Positions 28,220 to 36,616 of a DNA stretch of 64,000 nucleotides are shown here, one piece after another. The stretch is from NCBI RefSeq assembly GCF_900103735.1, contig NZ_FMXE01000014.1, positions 1-64,000 of the forward strand, given 5' to 3'. This stretch comes from Algoriphagus alkaliphilus (GTDB taxonomy: Bacteria > Bacteroidota > Bacteroidia > Cytophagales > Cyclobacteriaceae). Made by a program: the position numbers and the translations under genes. Positions within the stretch are counted from its first letter, which is position 1; each line of letters begins with the position of its first letter. The notes beneath the pieces were generated by a model. It saw only the letters and a program-made list of their open reading frames with translations. It did not search any database and was not told where the DNA came from.

Positions 28220-29170
28220 ATGAAAACAATTTTAATTACGGGCGGTACGGGATTTTTAGGTAGAAATCTCGCTTTAAAGCTTAAAAACGAGTATCGGGTA
28301 ATTTTGACCGGTAGAAACAATAAGCAAAACCTTTTTGCCACCAAGTATACAGGCTGCCAAGTTGCACCATTAGACATTACCAATATTGAATCAGTACGGG
28401 ACGTTTTTGTTGAATTTAAGCCGGATATTGTCATCCATGCCGCTGCTACAAAATTTGTAGATCTTGCCGAAAAATACCCGATGGAATGTGTGGATGTAAA
28501 CGTCTTGGGATCTCAAAATGTAGCTAGAGTGGCTGTAGAAAGAGCAGTTCCTTCAGTGATCGGGATTTCCACTGATAAAGCTGCTCCTCCCGTCCGTAAC
28601 ATTTATGGGATGTCCAAGAGTGTAATGGAACGGATATTCTGTGCTATGGACGGAAAAACGACTACGAAATTCACTGCTGTGAGATACGGAAACGTTGCTT
28701 GGTCCACGGGGTCTGTATTACCTATCTGGAAAAAAATGCATGAGGAGACAGGGATTATCGGCACTACCGGTCCTGAAATGAGAAGATTTTTCTTCAGTGT
28801 CGACGAGGCAGTTCAATTGGTAATCACAGCTATGGATAACATTGATCTTGTCAAAGGCAAGGTTCTTTCAAGACATATGAAAGCCGCGCAGATTGAAGAC
28901 ATTCTTCAAACATGGATCGAAGAAAAAGGTGGTTCATGGGAAAAAATAGATGGCCGACCAGGCGAAAGAGACGATGAGTTTCTAATTGGCGATCTTGAAC
29001 TTCCTTACACTGAAGAAGTAATGATGGGCGGTATCAGGCATTATCTAATTTCCTTCAACGACAAGGTAGCAAATCCAATATCTTTTGGGCTTTCGTCCGC
29101 CAACACGGAACGGTTGAGCAGAGAAGAAATTCTGTCTATCATCAATAATCCCCCAATAGAGGAAAGATAA
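28220..29170 (+). CDS. PseB/CapD-like nucleotide-sugar dehydratase/epimerase
   Basis: A 316-residue extended short-chain dehydrogenase of the polysaccharide-biosynthesis (CapD/FlaA1/PseB) branch. The NAD(P) site GGTGFLGRNL is at residue 8. The branch-specific STDKA motif is near residue 118, the catalytic NIYGMSK (Y-x3-K) near 130, and the C-terminal SSANTERLSREEIL resembles PseB. Relatives convert UDP-GlcNAc to a 4-keto-6-deoxy sugar, with or without C5 inversion; the true substrate is unknown. It lacks the membrane domain of full CapD. It is first in a six-gene plus-strand operon, 4 bp ahead of the nucleotidyltransferase. Confidence 0.87.
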   Translation: MKTILITGGTGFLGRNLALKLKNEYRVILTGRNNKQNLFATKYTGCQVAPLDITNIESVRDVFVEFKPDIVIHAAATKFVDLAEKYPMECVDVNVLGSQNVARVAVERAVPSVIGISTDKAAPPVRNIYGMSKSVMERIFCAMDGKTTTKFTAVRYGNVAWSTGSVLPIWKKMHEETGIIGTTGPEMRRFFFSVDEAVQLVITAMDNIDLVKGKVLSRHMKAAQIEDILQTWIEEKGGSWEKIDGRPGERDDEFLIGDLELPYTEEVMMGGIRHYLISFNDKVANPISFGLSSANTERLSREEILSIINNPPIEER

Positions 29171-29174
29171 TTAG

Positions 29175-29849
29175 ATGAGTAAATTACATCATGCATTAAT
29201 TATGGCAGCGGGCAGAGGGACCAGAATGGCTCCTCTTACCAATATCATTCCTAAGCCAATGGCCCCATTATGGGGCTCCACGCTGATTGCCAATGGTATT
29301 CAAAAACTATTGCCTCATGTCCCACAGCTACACATTACTGTTGGTTACAAAGGGGCCGAGCTAGCCAAACACGTGATTGAGCTTGGGGTACATTCGGTAT
29401 TCAATACAGAGGGTAAAGGAAATTCCTGGTGGGTTTTCAATACCCTGATGAAAAAAATTGATGAGCCAGTTTTAGTTTTGACCTCCGATAATGTAACTGA
29501 TCTCAATATCGACTTGATCCTAGATGAATACCAAAGACTAGGACAACCTGCATGTATGGTTGTACCCGTGGTCCCAATTGAAGGCCTTGTTGGTGATTTT
29601 ATTCATCATGAGCGGAATTTGGTTTTGAAGTTGGACAGAAATGATCCAGCCCCCACCTATTGCTCAGGTATTCAGGTGATTAACCCATTCAAAATCAATC
29701 AATTAATAGAACCAATGGAGGATTTCGGTGACTTGTGGTCACAATTAATCCAAATTAATCAACTCTTCAGTTCCTCAGTTTTACCTGACAAATGGTTTAC
29801 TGTAGACACTTTAGAACAGCTAACTAAGATGAATAATCAAAAAGCTTAA
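29175..29849 (+). CDS. Sugar-phosphate nucleotidyltransferase
   Basis: A 224-residue NTP-transferase. The fingerprint AAGRGTRMAPLTNIIPKP (residues 11-28) holds the nucleotide-binding loop and catalytic Lys. LVLTSDNVTDLN carries the metal-binding Asp in the usual GD-like position, here SDN. It is shorter than RmlA-type enzymes, closer to HddC/RfbF-like activators. The nucleotide and sugar cannot be assigned from sequence. Placed between the dehydratase and the carbamoyltransferase, it probably activates a sugar for the same glycan. Confidence 0.85.
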   Translation: MSKLHHALIMAAGRGTRMAPLTNIIPKPMAPLWGSTLIANGIQKLLPHVPQLHITVGYKGAELAKHVIELGVHSVFNTEGKGNSWWVFNTLMKKIDEPVLVLTSDNVTDLNIDLILDEYQRLGQPACMVVPVVPIEGLVGDFIHHERNLVLKLDRNDPAPTYCSGIQVINPFKINQLIEPMEDFGDLWSQLIQINQLFSSSVLPDKWFTVDTLEQLTKMNNQKA

Positions 29850-29871
29850 CCACTTTTTGCAACTCACTGCT

Positions 29872-31749
29872 ATGCACAATCATTCAAAAAAAATACTGGG
29901 AATATCAGCCTTCTACCACGATTCTGCTGCTGCCATCATCGAGGATGGGAAGATTATTGCAGCTGCTCAAGAAGAGCGATTCACCAGGGACAAACACACC
30001 CCTGACTTTCCTTTAGAGGCAATTCGCTACTGCCTTGAGGAATCTGGTTTCAGCATAGATGAGCTGGATGCAGTAGTTTTTTATGATAAACCGCTACTTA
30101 AATTCGAGCGGTTGTTAGAAACCTACTATAGGTTTTCTCCCAAAGGATTTCTTTCATTTGCCAAGGCCATGCCTGTGTGGTTAAATGAAAAAATGTTTTT
30201 AAAGAAAATGATACGAGATGGGCTTAATGAAATTGAGCCTTACAGCCGCAAAAACCTAAAATTACTTTTCCCCGAGCATCATCTTTCTCACAGTGCAAGT
30301 GCCTATTACCCTTCGCCGTTTGAGGAGTCAGCAATTTTAACGATTGACGGAGTAGGAGAATGGAGCACGGCTTCCATTAGTCATGGAAAAGGTTCATCCA
30401 TAGAAGTGTTGAAAGAGTTAAACTTTCCTCATTCAGTCGGATTACTTTATAGCGCTTTCACCTATTTCTTAGGTTTTACGGTGAATTCCGGCGAATACAA
30501 ATTGATGGGACTTGCGCCATATGGTAATCCTGAGGCTAAGGAAACTTCTGATTTTGAGCAGCTCATTAAAGATAACCTAATTAAAATCTTCGATGATGGC
30601 TCCATTTGGCTAGATCAAAGCTATTTCAATTATGCTACCGGGCTTCGTATGGTCAAGGATGATAAATGGAAAACCCTATTTGGTTTTGATCGAAGGGATT
30701 CTGAAGATGAGCTCCAGCAGCACCACTGCAACCTTGCCCTTGCCATTCAGCGTGTGACAGAAGATATCGTAATCAAAATGGCTTTAGAAGCCAAAAAACT
30801 TACCGGTTCCAAGAATCTTTGTATGGCAGGTGGAGTAGCGCTCAACTGTGTAGCCAATGGAAAGCTTCAGGCAGCCGGGATTTTTGATGAGATTTATATT
30901 CAACCTGCTGCGGGTGATGCGGGAGGGGCATTGGGTGCAGCGTTGGCTGCCTATCATTTGTATTTTTCGAAAGAAGAAAGAAAAGTCACCCGTCCGGATG
31001 CTATGGAAGGTTCCTATTTAGGCCCATCCTATTCTGACAAAGAAGTGCTTCAAGTCATCCGAAAGGTGAAAGCTGTCTACCATCACTTTACCGATCTCAA
31101 TAAGATGAATGAGGTGGTTGCAGGTGAACTGGCAAAAGGTCAGGTAGTGGGATGGTTTCAGGGAAGAATGGAATTCGGACCCCGTGCCTTGGGAAACAGG
31201 AGTATTCTGGGGGATGCCAGAAATCCTGAAATGCAAAAGAAGCTCAATTTAAAAATCAAATACCGAGAGGGATTTCGTCCTTTTGCCCCGTCTGTTTTGG
31301 CGGAGGAAGTAGGGAATTATTTTGATTTGGACAAACCTTCACCTTATATGTTGTTGGTTTCACCAGTTAAGGAATCCCGAAGGACTACCTTGCCTACAAA
31401 TTATCACGATTTGGGGCTTTGGGAAAGGCTTTATCATGAGCGCAGTGATATTCAGTCCGTAACGCATCTGGATTTTTCTGCAAGAATTCAAACTGTGCAT
31501 GAGGAAACCAATCCAAGGTATCATGCATTGATTAAGGAATTTCAGCGACAGACCAATTATGGACTAGTTGTCAATACCAGTTTCAATGTGAGAGGAGAGC
31601 CTATCGTCTGTACTCCACATGATGCCTATCGCTGCTTTATGAGTACTGAAATGGACGTGCTGGTCATCAATGATTTTGTGTTTATGAAGCAGGAGCAGCC
31701 AGATTGGGAAAATCGGGAAAAATGGGTTGTAAATTTCAAAATGGACTAA
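29872..31749 (+). CDS. NodU/SxtI-family O-carbamoyltransferase
   Basis: A 625-residue enzyme that makes carbamoyl-adenylate from carbamoyl phosphate and ATP and moves the carbamoyl group to a hydroxyl. The Kae1-like domain opens with ISAFYHDSAAAIIEDGKI and AAQEERFTRDKH. The metal/nucleotide site lies around EHHLSHSASAYYPSPF and ILTIDGVGEWS, then MAGGVALNCVANG. The C-terminal family motif is WFQGRMEFGPRALGNRS, with GFRPFAPSVL after it. The start is the ATG giving MHNHSKK; a TTG five codons upstream is less likely. It is followed with 1-bp gaps by the SGNH hydrolase and the SxtK/SxtJ-like genes, the typical sxtI-like company. Confidence 0.93.
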   Translation: MHNHSKKILGISAFYHDSAAAIIEDGKIIAAAQEERFTRDKHTPDFPLEAIRYCLEESGFSIDELDAVVFYDKPLLKFERLLETYYRFSPKGFLSFAKAMPVWLNEKMFLKKMIRDGLNEIEPYSRKNLKLLFPEHHLSHSASAYYPSPFEESAILTIDGVGEWSTASISHGKGSSIEVLKELNFPHSVGLLYSAFTYFLGFTVNSGEYKLMGLAPYGNPEAKETSDFEQLIKDNLIKIFDDGSIWLDQSYFNYATGLRMVKDDKWKTLFGFDRRDSEDELQQHHCNLALAIQRVTEDIVIKMALEAKKLTGSKNLCMAGGVALNCVANGKLQAAGIFDEIYIQPAAGDAGGALGAALAAYHLYFSKEERKVTRPDAMEGSYLGPSYSDKEVLQVIRKVKAVYHHFTDLNKMNEVVAGELAKGQVVGWFQGRMEFGPRALGNRSILGDARNPEMQKKLNLKIKYREGFRPFAPSVLAEEVGNYFDLDKPSPYMLLVSPVKESRRTTLPTNYHDLGLWERLYHERSDIQSVTHLDFSARIQTVHEETNPRYHALIKEFQRQTNYGLVVNTSFNVRGEPIVCTPHDAYRCFMSTEMDVLVINDFVFMKQEQPDWENREKWVVNFKMD

Positions 31750-31750
31750 A

Positions 31751-32908
31751 ATGTCACTTGTAAATAAGAAAGATATTCGGTCTTTTTTCTTGATTACGCT
31801 GCCTACTATTTTGGTGATGTTAATCATCGTGGAAATTATCTTGACTTGGGTAGCTCCCGTGGCTGATCCATTTGAAAGGTACAAGAATCCGGATCAAACG
31901 CAGTCGAATTACATTGAGTCTCAATTTAAGCCCAATTCCAAATTCACCTTTGAAATTGAGCAACGACTACCTGATATGGATTCGGTGGTGATATTTACCA
32001 CAAACAATATGGGTTTTAGAGGAGATTCTATTATTCTGCCTAAACCTCAGGAAGAGTACAGAATTTTCATAGTAGGTGGAAGCACCACTGAAAATTTATT
32101 CATCGATGATTCTTGGGGCCTGGAAAGAAAAGTTCAGGAGGCGCTCCAGGACTCTTTAAAATCTAAAATCGTTAAGGTTTACAATGCGGGAAAATCAGGT
32201 GATGGAAGTCCGGATCATCTGGCGATGTTAGCCCATCGGCTCACACACTTACAACCTGACTTGGTAGTATTATTTCCCGGAATAAATGATTTAAATCGAC
32301 TTTTTGGGGGGTATGATTATTTACATTTTCCAAACAGAATTGCTTCGGAAAAAACCTCGATCCTGAAAAGTTTAAAGTTTTTCCTGAGCAATTTCCAATT
32401 GTTTAGGAGATTGATCAACGTACTCAATCAAGAAAAACCAGATGCACGGACTTCTATTTTTCTTAAGACAAATTATGCCGATAAGGTAAAAGAGGTAATG
32501 GCATTGCCTTTGGTAGAGGAGCTTCCGGATGCGGATTTTGGGATGTTTAGAAGGAATATTTTAAGTTTTGCAGGCATATTAAAAGCTCAGGGCACGGACA
32601 TGCTACTGCTGACACAAACCCACACCTGGGGTGATATTTCAGATGAATTTCTTAAATCCAATCATTGGATGGTCGGTGTGGGAGATGTCAGGTATCCCGA
32701 ATCAAAGTTAGCCGTGGCCTTGGGGCAGATTAATGGGATTTTGCTTAGTATTGCGGAAGAGCAAAAAATTCCTGTGTTGGATCTCGAAAAAGAAATTCCC
32801 AAAACTTCCGATTATTTCTATGACGACTGTCATTTTAATAAAGGTGGAATTAGTAAAAGTGCCGAATTGATTTCGGCTTCGATAGTGTTAAATTTTAAAA
32901 CTGATTAA
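31751..32908 (+). CDS. Membrane-anchored SGNH/GDSL-type hydrolase
   Basis: A 385-residue protein with one N-terminal membrane helix (FFLITLPTILVMLIIVEIIL) and a periplasmic SGNH domain. The nucleophile block is IVGGSTTENLF (Ser near residue 113), then NAGKSGDGSPDH, the GND-like GINDLNRLF near residue 185, and the C-terminal catalytic YDDCHFNKGG (Asp-x-x-His) near residue 357. Such enzymes add or remove ester groups on glycans. Relatives are often next to NodU-type carbamoyltransferases, so it may act on the same carbamoylated or acylated sugar. It is tightly coupled to its neighbours (1-bp gaps both sides). Confidence 0.85.
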   Translation: MSLVNKKDIRSFFLITLPTILVMLIIVEIILTWVAPVADPFERYKNPDQTQSNYIESQFKPNSKFTFEIEQRLPDMDSVVIFTTNNMGFRGDSIILPKPQEEYRIFIVGGSTTENLFIDDSWGLERKVQEALQDSLKSKIVKVYNAGKSGDGSPDHLAMLAHRLTHLQPDLVVLFPGINDLNRLFGGYDYLHFPNRIASEKTSILKSLKFFLSNFQLFRRLINVLNQEKPDARTSIFLKTNYADKVKEVMALPLVEELPDADFGMFRRNILSFAGILKAQGTDMLLLTQTHTWGDISDEFLKSNHWMVGVGDVRYPESKLAVALGQINGILLSIAEEQKIPVLDLEKEIPKTSDYFYDDCHFNKGGISKSAELISASIVLNFKTD

Positions 32909-32909
32909 T

Positions 32910-33059
32910 ATGGATTTTCTCAAAGATCTCTGGTCATTTATGAAAGAAAGGAAAAAGTTTTGGCTTGCTCCTGTGATCTTCATTCTGTTGCTGTTGGGAG
33001 TACTGATTATTTTTGGTGGAGGAAGTGCATTAGCTCCGTTTATCTACACCTTATTTTAA
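32910..33059 (+). CDS. SxtK/DUF5989-like 49-residue membrane protein
   Basis: A 49-residue protein starting MDFLKDLWSFMKERKKFWL. It has one membrane helix (PVIFILLLLGVLIIFGGGSA) and ends LAPFIYTLF. This layout matches the DUF5989 family that accompanies carbamoyltransferases, including SxtK of the saxitoxin cluster: a short amphipathic start with W and basic ERKK, one helix, then GxxSALAPFIYTLF. It lies 1 bp after the SGNH gene and 12 bp before the SxtJ-like gene. The function is unknown; it may tether or assist the carbamoyltransferase at the membrane. Confidence 0.8.
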   Translation: MDFLKDLWSFMKERKKFWLAPVIFILLLLGVLIIFGGGSALAPFIYTLF

Positions 33060-33071
33060 AGCAAGCTATAC

Positions 33072-33440
33072 ATGAAACCTTTAAAAAGTAATCCTGCACA
33101 AACAGTCTTGGTCATTTGTACCGGTTTGGTGTTGGTCTATTTTATTTTTGATCTGCGCTGGGTTCTTTACTTGGCATTTGGACTGGGACTCTTGAGTATC
33201 CTTTCTACATGGGTCAGCAAGAAGGTAGAGTGGGTTTGGTTTAAACTTACCTATCTGCTAAGTCTGATCGTTCCCAATATTTTGTTGGGCATGATCTTCT
33301 TTTTATTTCTTACCCCAATTGCCTTTTTGGCTTCCTTATTTGCCAAGAAAGACTCGTTTCTATTAAAGAGACCGAAAGAGTCAGCTTATCAAGTAATAAA
33401 TAAAAAGTATAGTGCCGCAGATTTGGAAAATCCATGGTAG
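33072..33440 (+). CDS. SxtJ-like small membrane protein
   Basis: A 122-residue protein with three hydrophobic segments: TVLVICTGLVLVYFIF, VLYLAFGLGLLSILSTW and LLSLIVPNILLGMIFFLFLTP. A soluble, basic C-terminus (KDSFLLKRPKESAYQVINKK) follows. The size, topology and position after the carbamoyltransferase and the DUF5989-like gene fit the SxtJ membrane family; the assignment rests on this and on recalled family shape, not on catalytic motifs. It is last in the operon and is followed by a terminator about 90 bp on. Confidence 0.72.
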   Translation: MKPLKSNPAQTVLVICTGLVLVYFIFDLRWVLYLAFGLGLLSILSTWVSKKVEWVWFKLTYLLSLIVPNILLGMIFFLFLTPIAFLASLFAKKDSFLLKRPKESAYQVINKKYSAADLENPW

Positions 33441-33533
33441 ATTTTTTAGTAGATTATAAGAGTTAAGGACTAAGTACCACAAACTGTTTAATCGTTGAAG
33501 TGACTAGTTGTTAAGAGGGAAGCGGAAATAAAG

Positions 33534-33582
33534 CAAACAAAAAGGGCTGCTACATTCATGAATGTAGCAACCCTTTTTGTTT
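33534..33582. terminator. Bidirectional terminator between convergent operons
   Basis: AAAAAGGG-CT-GCTACATTC pairs with GAATGTAGC-AA-CCCTTTTT in a long hairpin with T-runs on both strands. It separates the plus-strand carbamoyl operon from the minus-strand NulO operon. Confidence 0.85.
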
Positions 33583-33674
33583 GTCCTTCAAACTTACAAA
33601 CTCCTTCTTTTTAACAAGTTATGGTTCTTATAAAGGAATCAAAAGTTGAAAAGTATCTATCCCCGGAATGGAGA

Positions 33675-34670
33675 TTATACTGCATAAACAGATGGGTCGA
33701 TTTCAGGTTTGTTGACCCTCATAAATTCCACTGCATTGGAAAGCCCCTGCTCAAGTGAGAATTGAGGTTCCCAGGCAAATAAGCTTTGAGCCTTGGAATA
33801 ATTACAGATAAGCTTCATCACTTCGCTTTTTTCAGGACGGATTCTTTGATTTTCTTCGATGACAGGTTTGTTGGTTCCACAGATTTTTTGGACCATTTCC
33901 ACTATTTCACCTATAGTCACTCCTCTACCCGTGCCGACACTGACCACTTCACCGGAAGTATTATCTGCCAAGGCTGCCATCATGTATCCTCTTGCGGTGT
34001 CTTTGACATAGAGCATGTCTCTTACTGGATCTAAAGAGCCCAGGCGAATTGCCGGAGAATCATCACTGAGGACTTGGGAAATGATCGTAGGGATAACGGC
34101 TCGTGTGGATTGTCTGGGGCCAAATGTATTGAAGGGTCTGAAGATGCATACAGGAAGGCCAAAAGAAAGAAAATAGCTCTCAGCAATCTTATCTGCACCT
34201 ATTTTGGTGGCAGAATAAGGGGATTGTCCCTGCATGGGATGTTTTTCGTCTATAGGGGCATAGAGTGCTGTGCCGTACGTTTCAGAGGTGGAAGTCACCA
34301 ACAGCTTACCGGTCTTGTGTGAGCGTGCTGCCTCAAGCATATTTAATGTCCCTGTAATATTGGCAGAGACATATGCTGCAGGTGCCACATAGGAATAGGG
34401 AATTCCGATCAAGGCTGCAAGGTGAAATACGATGTCCTTTCCTTCAGAGAGCTTATTCATCAAAAATCCATCCTGAATATCACCAAAGACAATACGGATG
34501 GAATTAAGCACGTCTCTCTCAAGGAATCTTAAATTAGAGATATGGGAATTTGAATTGTAGTGTACCAATGCAGTGACATCGGCACCTGCTTTTACAAGTT
34601 CTTCGGTTAAGTGGCTACCTATAAAGCCACCTGCTCCAGTTACTAGGACTTTTTTACCTGTATAATTCAT
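33675..34670 (-). CDS. legB: LegB-like GDP-N-acetylglucosamine 4,6-dehydratase
   Basis: A 331-residue extended SDR. The NAD site VTGAGGFIGSHL is near residue 8. The active-site stretch TSTSETYGTALYAPIDEKHP and QGQSPYSATKIGADK (Y-x3-K, about residue 150) closely follows the LegB pattern. LegB makes GDP-4-keto-6-deoxy-GlcNAc in legionaminic-acid synthesis. It is last in the minus-strand NulO operon, 7 bp after ptmE. In Campylobacter its product is aminated by LegC, which is not present here. A dTDP-sugar dehydratase activity is less likely given the neighbours. Confidence 0.85.
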   Translation of the reverse strand: MNYTGKKVLVTGAGGFIGSHLTEELVKAGADVTALVHYNSNSHISNLRFLERDVLNSIRIVFGDIQDGFLMNKLSEGKDIVFHLAALIGIPYSYVAPAAYVSANITGTLNMLEAARSHKTGKLLVTSTSETYGTALYAPIDEKHPMQGQSPYSATKIGADKIAESYFLSFGLPVCIFRPFNTFGPRQSTRAVIPTIISQVLSDDSPAIRLGSLDPVRDMLYVKDTARGYMMAALADNTSGEVVSVGTGRGVTIGEIVEMVQKICGTNKPVIEENQRIRPEKSEVMKLICNYSKAQSLFAWEPQFSLEQGLSNAVEFMRVNKPEIDPSVYAV

Positions 34671-34677
34671 TTTTTCT

Positions 34678-35739
34678 TCAATTAAAAAGATTTTTATAAT
34701 CCAAATTAGCCTTCTCGTAATCCTGGTGTTGCCCGATATCGAGCCAATATTCCTCGATTGGGAATGCTACCACAGGATGATTTTTTCGCAGCAGACTCTC
34801 CATCAGATCGGTGATATCATAGAAAGTCCCCTTTGGGATAAGTTCCAAAACTTTGGGACTCAACGCATAAATTCCTCCACTGATCCGAAACGAATAAGTG
34901 GGCTTTTCCAAAATAGATGTCACCTGATGTCCTTCTGTTTGGATGACACCATAGGGAACTTTGGTCTTGTAGGAAGCACTTCCTATGGTCAACTCAGCCT
35001 GCTGCTCCATGTGAAAATCCAGGACTGTCTTATAGTTAAGGGAAGTGAGTAGGTCACCGTTCATAACCAGAAAAGGCAGACTCAACTGATCTTCCAAATA
35101 TTTGACTGCACCGATTGTACCCAGTTTGATCTCCTCTTTGAAATAGCGGATGTTCAAACCAAACTCAGATCCATCTCCGCAGAACTCTTCGATATGATCA
35201 GAAAGGTAATTGGTACAAAGGAAAATATTCCGGAAGCCAAAGAGATGCAGTCGCTCCAGGATAGTCTGAAGGATAGGCTTATTTCCTACTTTGAGCAGGG
35301 GTTTAGGGATGTTTTGGGTCAGTGGTTCCAGTCTTATTCCTCTCCCTCCTACCATGAGAACAACGGGGTTTTCGACAGGTGGGAAGCTCTTTTCTGGATC
35401 GGGAGAAAGCAAGTGTAAAACCTTTCCTTCCTGATCACATACCGGAATCATTTTAAACCCCTTTTCTTCAAAAAATTTCAGATCAACTGAAGCTTGTTCG
35501 TGGGTGGAAATAAAGAATGGATGAGCGTTCATCAAAGCAAGGATGGGTTCGTCCAATTGAGCACCATTTAAAATCCCCCTTCGGATATCCCCATCGCTTA
35601 CAGAACCAATGAGCTTTTCCTCGGGGTCAACTACAAACAACAAACCTTTCTTGTTTTTTTCGATTCTCCCCATTGCCTCTCTTACTGTACTGGAAGGGAA
35701 TGCAATGAATTCTTCCATCCTTTTTTTATCAATGAGCAT
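34678..35739 (-). CDS. ptmE: PtmE-like glucosamine-1-phosphate guanylyltransferase with CBS pair
   Basis: A 353-residue two-part protein. Residues 10-115 are a CBS pair (TVREAMGRIEKNKKGLLFVV, GSVSDGDIRRGIL). From about 125 a nucleotidyltransferase domain begins with VVLMVGGRGIRLEPLTQNIP and KPLLKVGNKP, the nucleotide loop, and continues with FLVMNGDLLTSL carrying the catalytic Asp. This CBS-NTase fusion is typical of PtmE, which forms the GDP-activated GlcNAc substrate of LegB. The CBS domains may sense adenylate nucleotides. It overlaps the start of the upstream SDR gene's end by 11 bp, indicating a single operon. Confidence 0.87.
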   Translation of the reverse strand: MLIDKKRMEEFIAFPSSTVREAMGRIEKNKKGLLFVVDPEEKLIGSVSDGDIRRGILNGAQLDEPILALMNAHPFFISTHEQASVDLKFFEEKGFKMIPVCDQEGKVLHLLSPDPEKSFPPVENPVVLMVGGRGIRLEPLTQNIPKPLLKVGNKPILQTILERLHLFGFRNIFLCTNYLSDHIEEFCGDGSEFGLNIRYFKEEIKLGTIGAVKYLEDQLSLPFLVMNGDLLTSLNYKTVLDFHMEQQAELTIGSASYKTKVPYGVIQTEGHQVTSILEKPTYSFRISGGIYALSPKVLELIPKGTFYDITDLMESLLRKNHPVVAFPIEEYWLDIGQHQDYEKANLDYKNLFN

Positions 35740-36616
35740 AGTTTACCAATTCATTTACATAAGATTCCAGCGTAAACATTTCTTCAAAATTGGTCAAATT
35801 TCTAAAACGATCATCAGAAATTGAGCGCATGTTATCATAAGGTTTGACGGGCTCAAAGTTGCGCTGGTATTTCACCCTAAATTTCTCTTCAAAAAGGTCT
35901 ATCAGTTGGTGGATATTGAATTTATCTTTTCCAATAATGTTTAGGATAGGATCCTTGATTTTGTCATAGTTATCCAAAACCTGAACGATAGCTTGGCAAA
36001 GGTCCTCCACATGCAGAAAGAATCTCAACAAAGAGCCATCGTTATTGAAATCTAAAACCCGATCTGATCCTGCCGTTCTTTTGAGGTAAGCGAATACCCC
36101 TTTGGGTTGGGTGGAGCCATAAATGTTTGATAGCCGAAGAATTAACCTCCTGTCATCCGGTAAACCATTCAGAATCAATCGTTCCGCTACCAATTTAAGC
36201 GTGGAATAGGGTGTTTCCGGGTTGCAGGGAGAGTTTTCTTCCGCAAAATCTCCGGATCCATAAACACCAACACTTGAAAGCTGGATCAATACGGTGGAAT
36301 CTGCACAGGCCGAAACCAAATGCTGAATACCCACTGTATTCTGCGCAAGGCACGATTCGATAGGCCGGGTAATTTGACCTGTCAAATTGATCACAACATC
36401 GAATTTCGCATTCCTTATTTGGTCAAAATCAGGACAATGTTCTAAATCGACCCTAAGGCTACCGGGATTTTTTGCGGACCTGGAGGCGGAGTATACCCTT
36501 GAAAACCCGTGGGTATTTAACTTTTGGAAAAGATGGGAACCGATGTACCCTTCTCCACCCAAAAGGAGGATTTTACTTTCCTTCGTAAAAGATTTTCTGA
36601 ATACTGACAGTGGCAA
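35729..36616 (-). CDS. SDR-type NAD-dependent epimerase/reductase in the NulO operon
   Basis: A 295-residue extended SDR: nucleotide site LLLGGEGYIGSHLFQKL near residue 18, substrate/active-site segment IQLSSVGVYGSG near residue 112, and catalytic TPYSTLK (Y-x3-K) near residue 135. It belongs to the epimerase/4-ketoreductase sector, but the exact branch is not clear. It sits where other legionaminic clusters hold amination genes, between legG and ptmE, and overlaps legG by 44 bp and ptmE by 11 bp. I infer that it reduces (or epimerises) the 4-keto group made by LegB, giving a 4-hydroxy-6-deoxy-HexNAc. The start is somewhat uncertain because of the long overlap. Confidence 0.8.
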   Translation of the reverse strand: MPLSVFRKSFTKESKILLLGGEGYIGSHLFQKLNTHGFSRVYSASRSAKNPGSLRVDLEHCPDFDQIRNAKFDVVINLTGQITRPIESCLAQNTVGIQHLVSACADSTVLIQLSSVGVYGSGDFAEENSPCNPETPYSTLKLVAERLILNGLPDDRRLILRLSNIYGSTQPKGVFAYLKRTAGSDRVLDFNNDGSLLRFFLHVEDLCQAIVQVLDNYDKIKDPILNIIGKDKFNIHQLIDLFEEKFRVKYQRNFEPVKPYDNMRSISDDRFRNLTNFEEMFTLESYVNELVNYAH

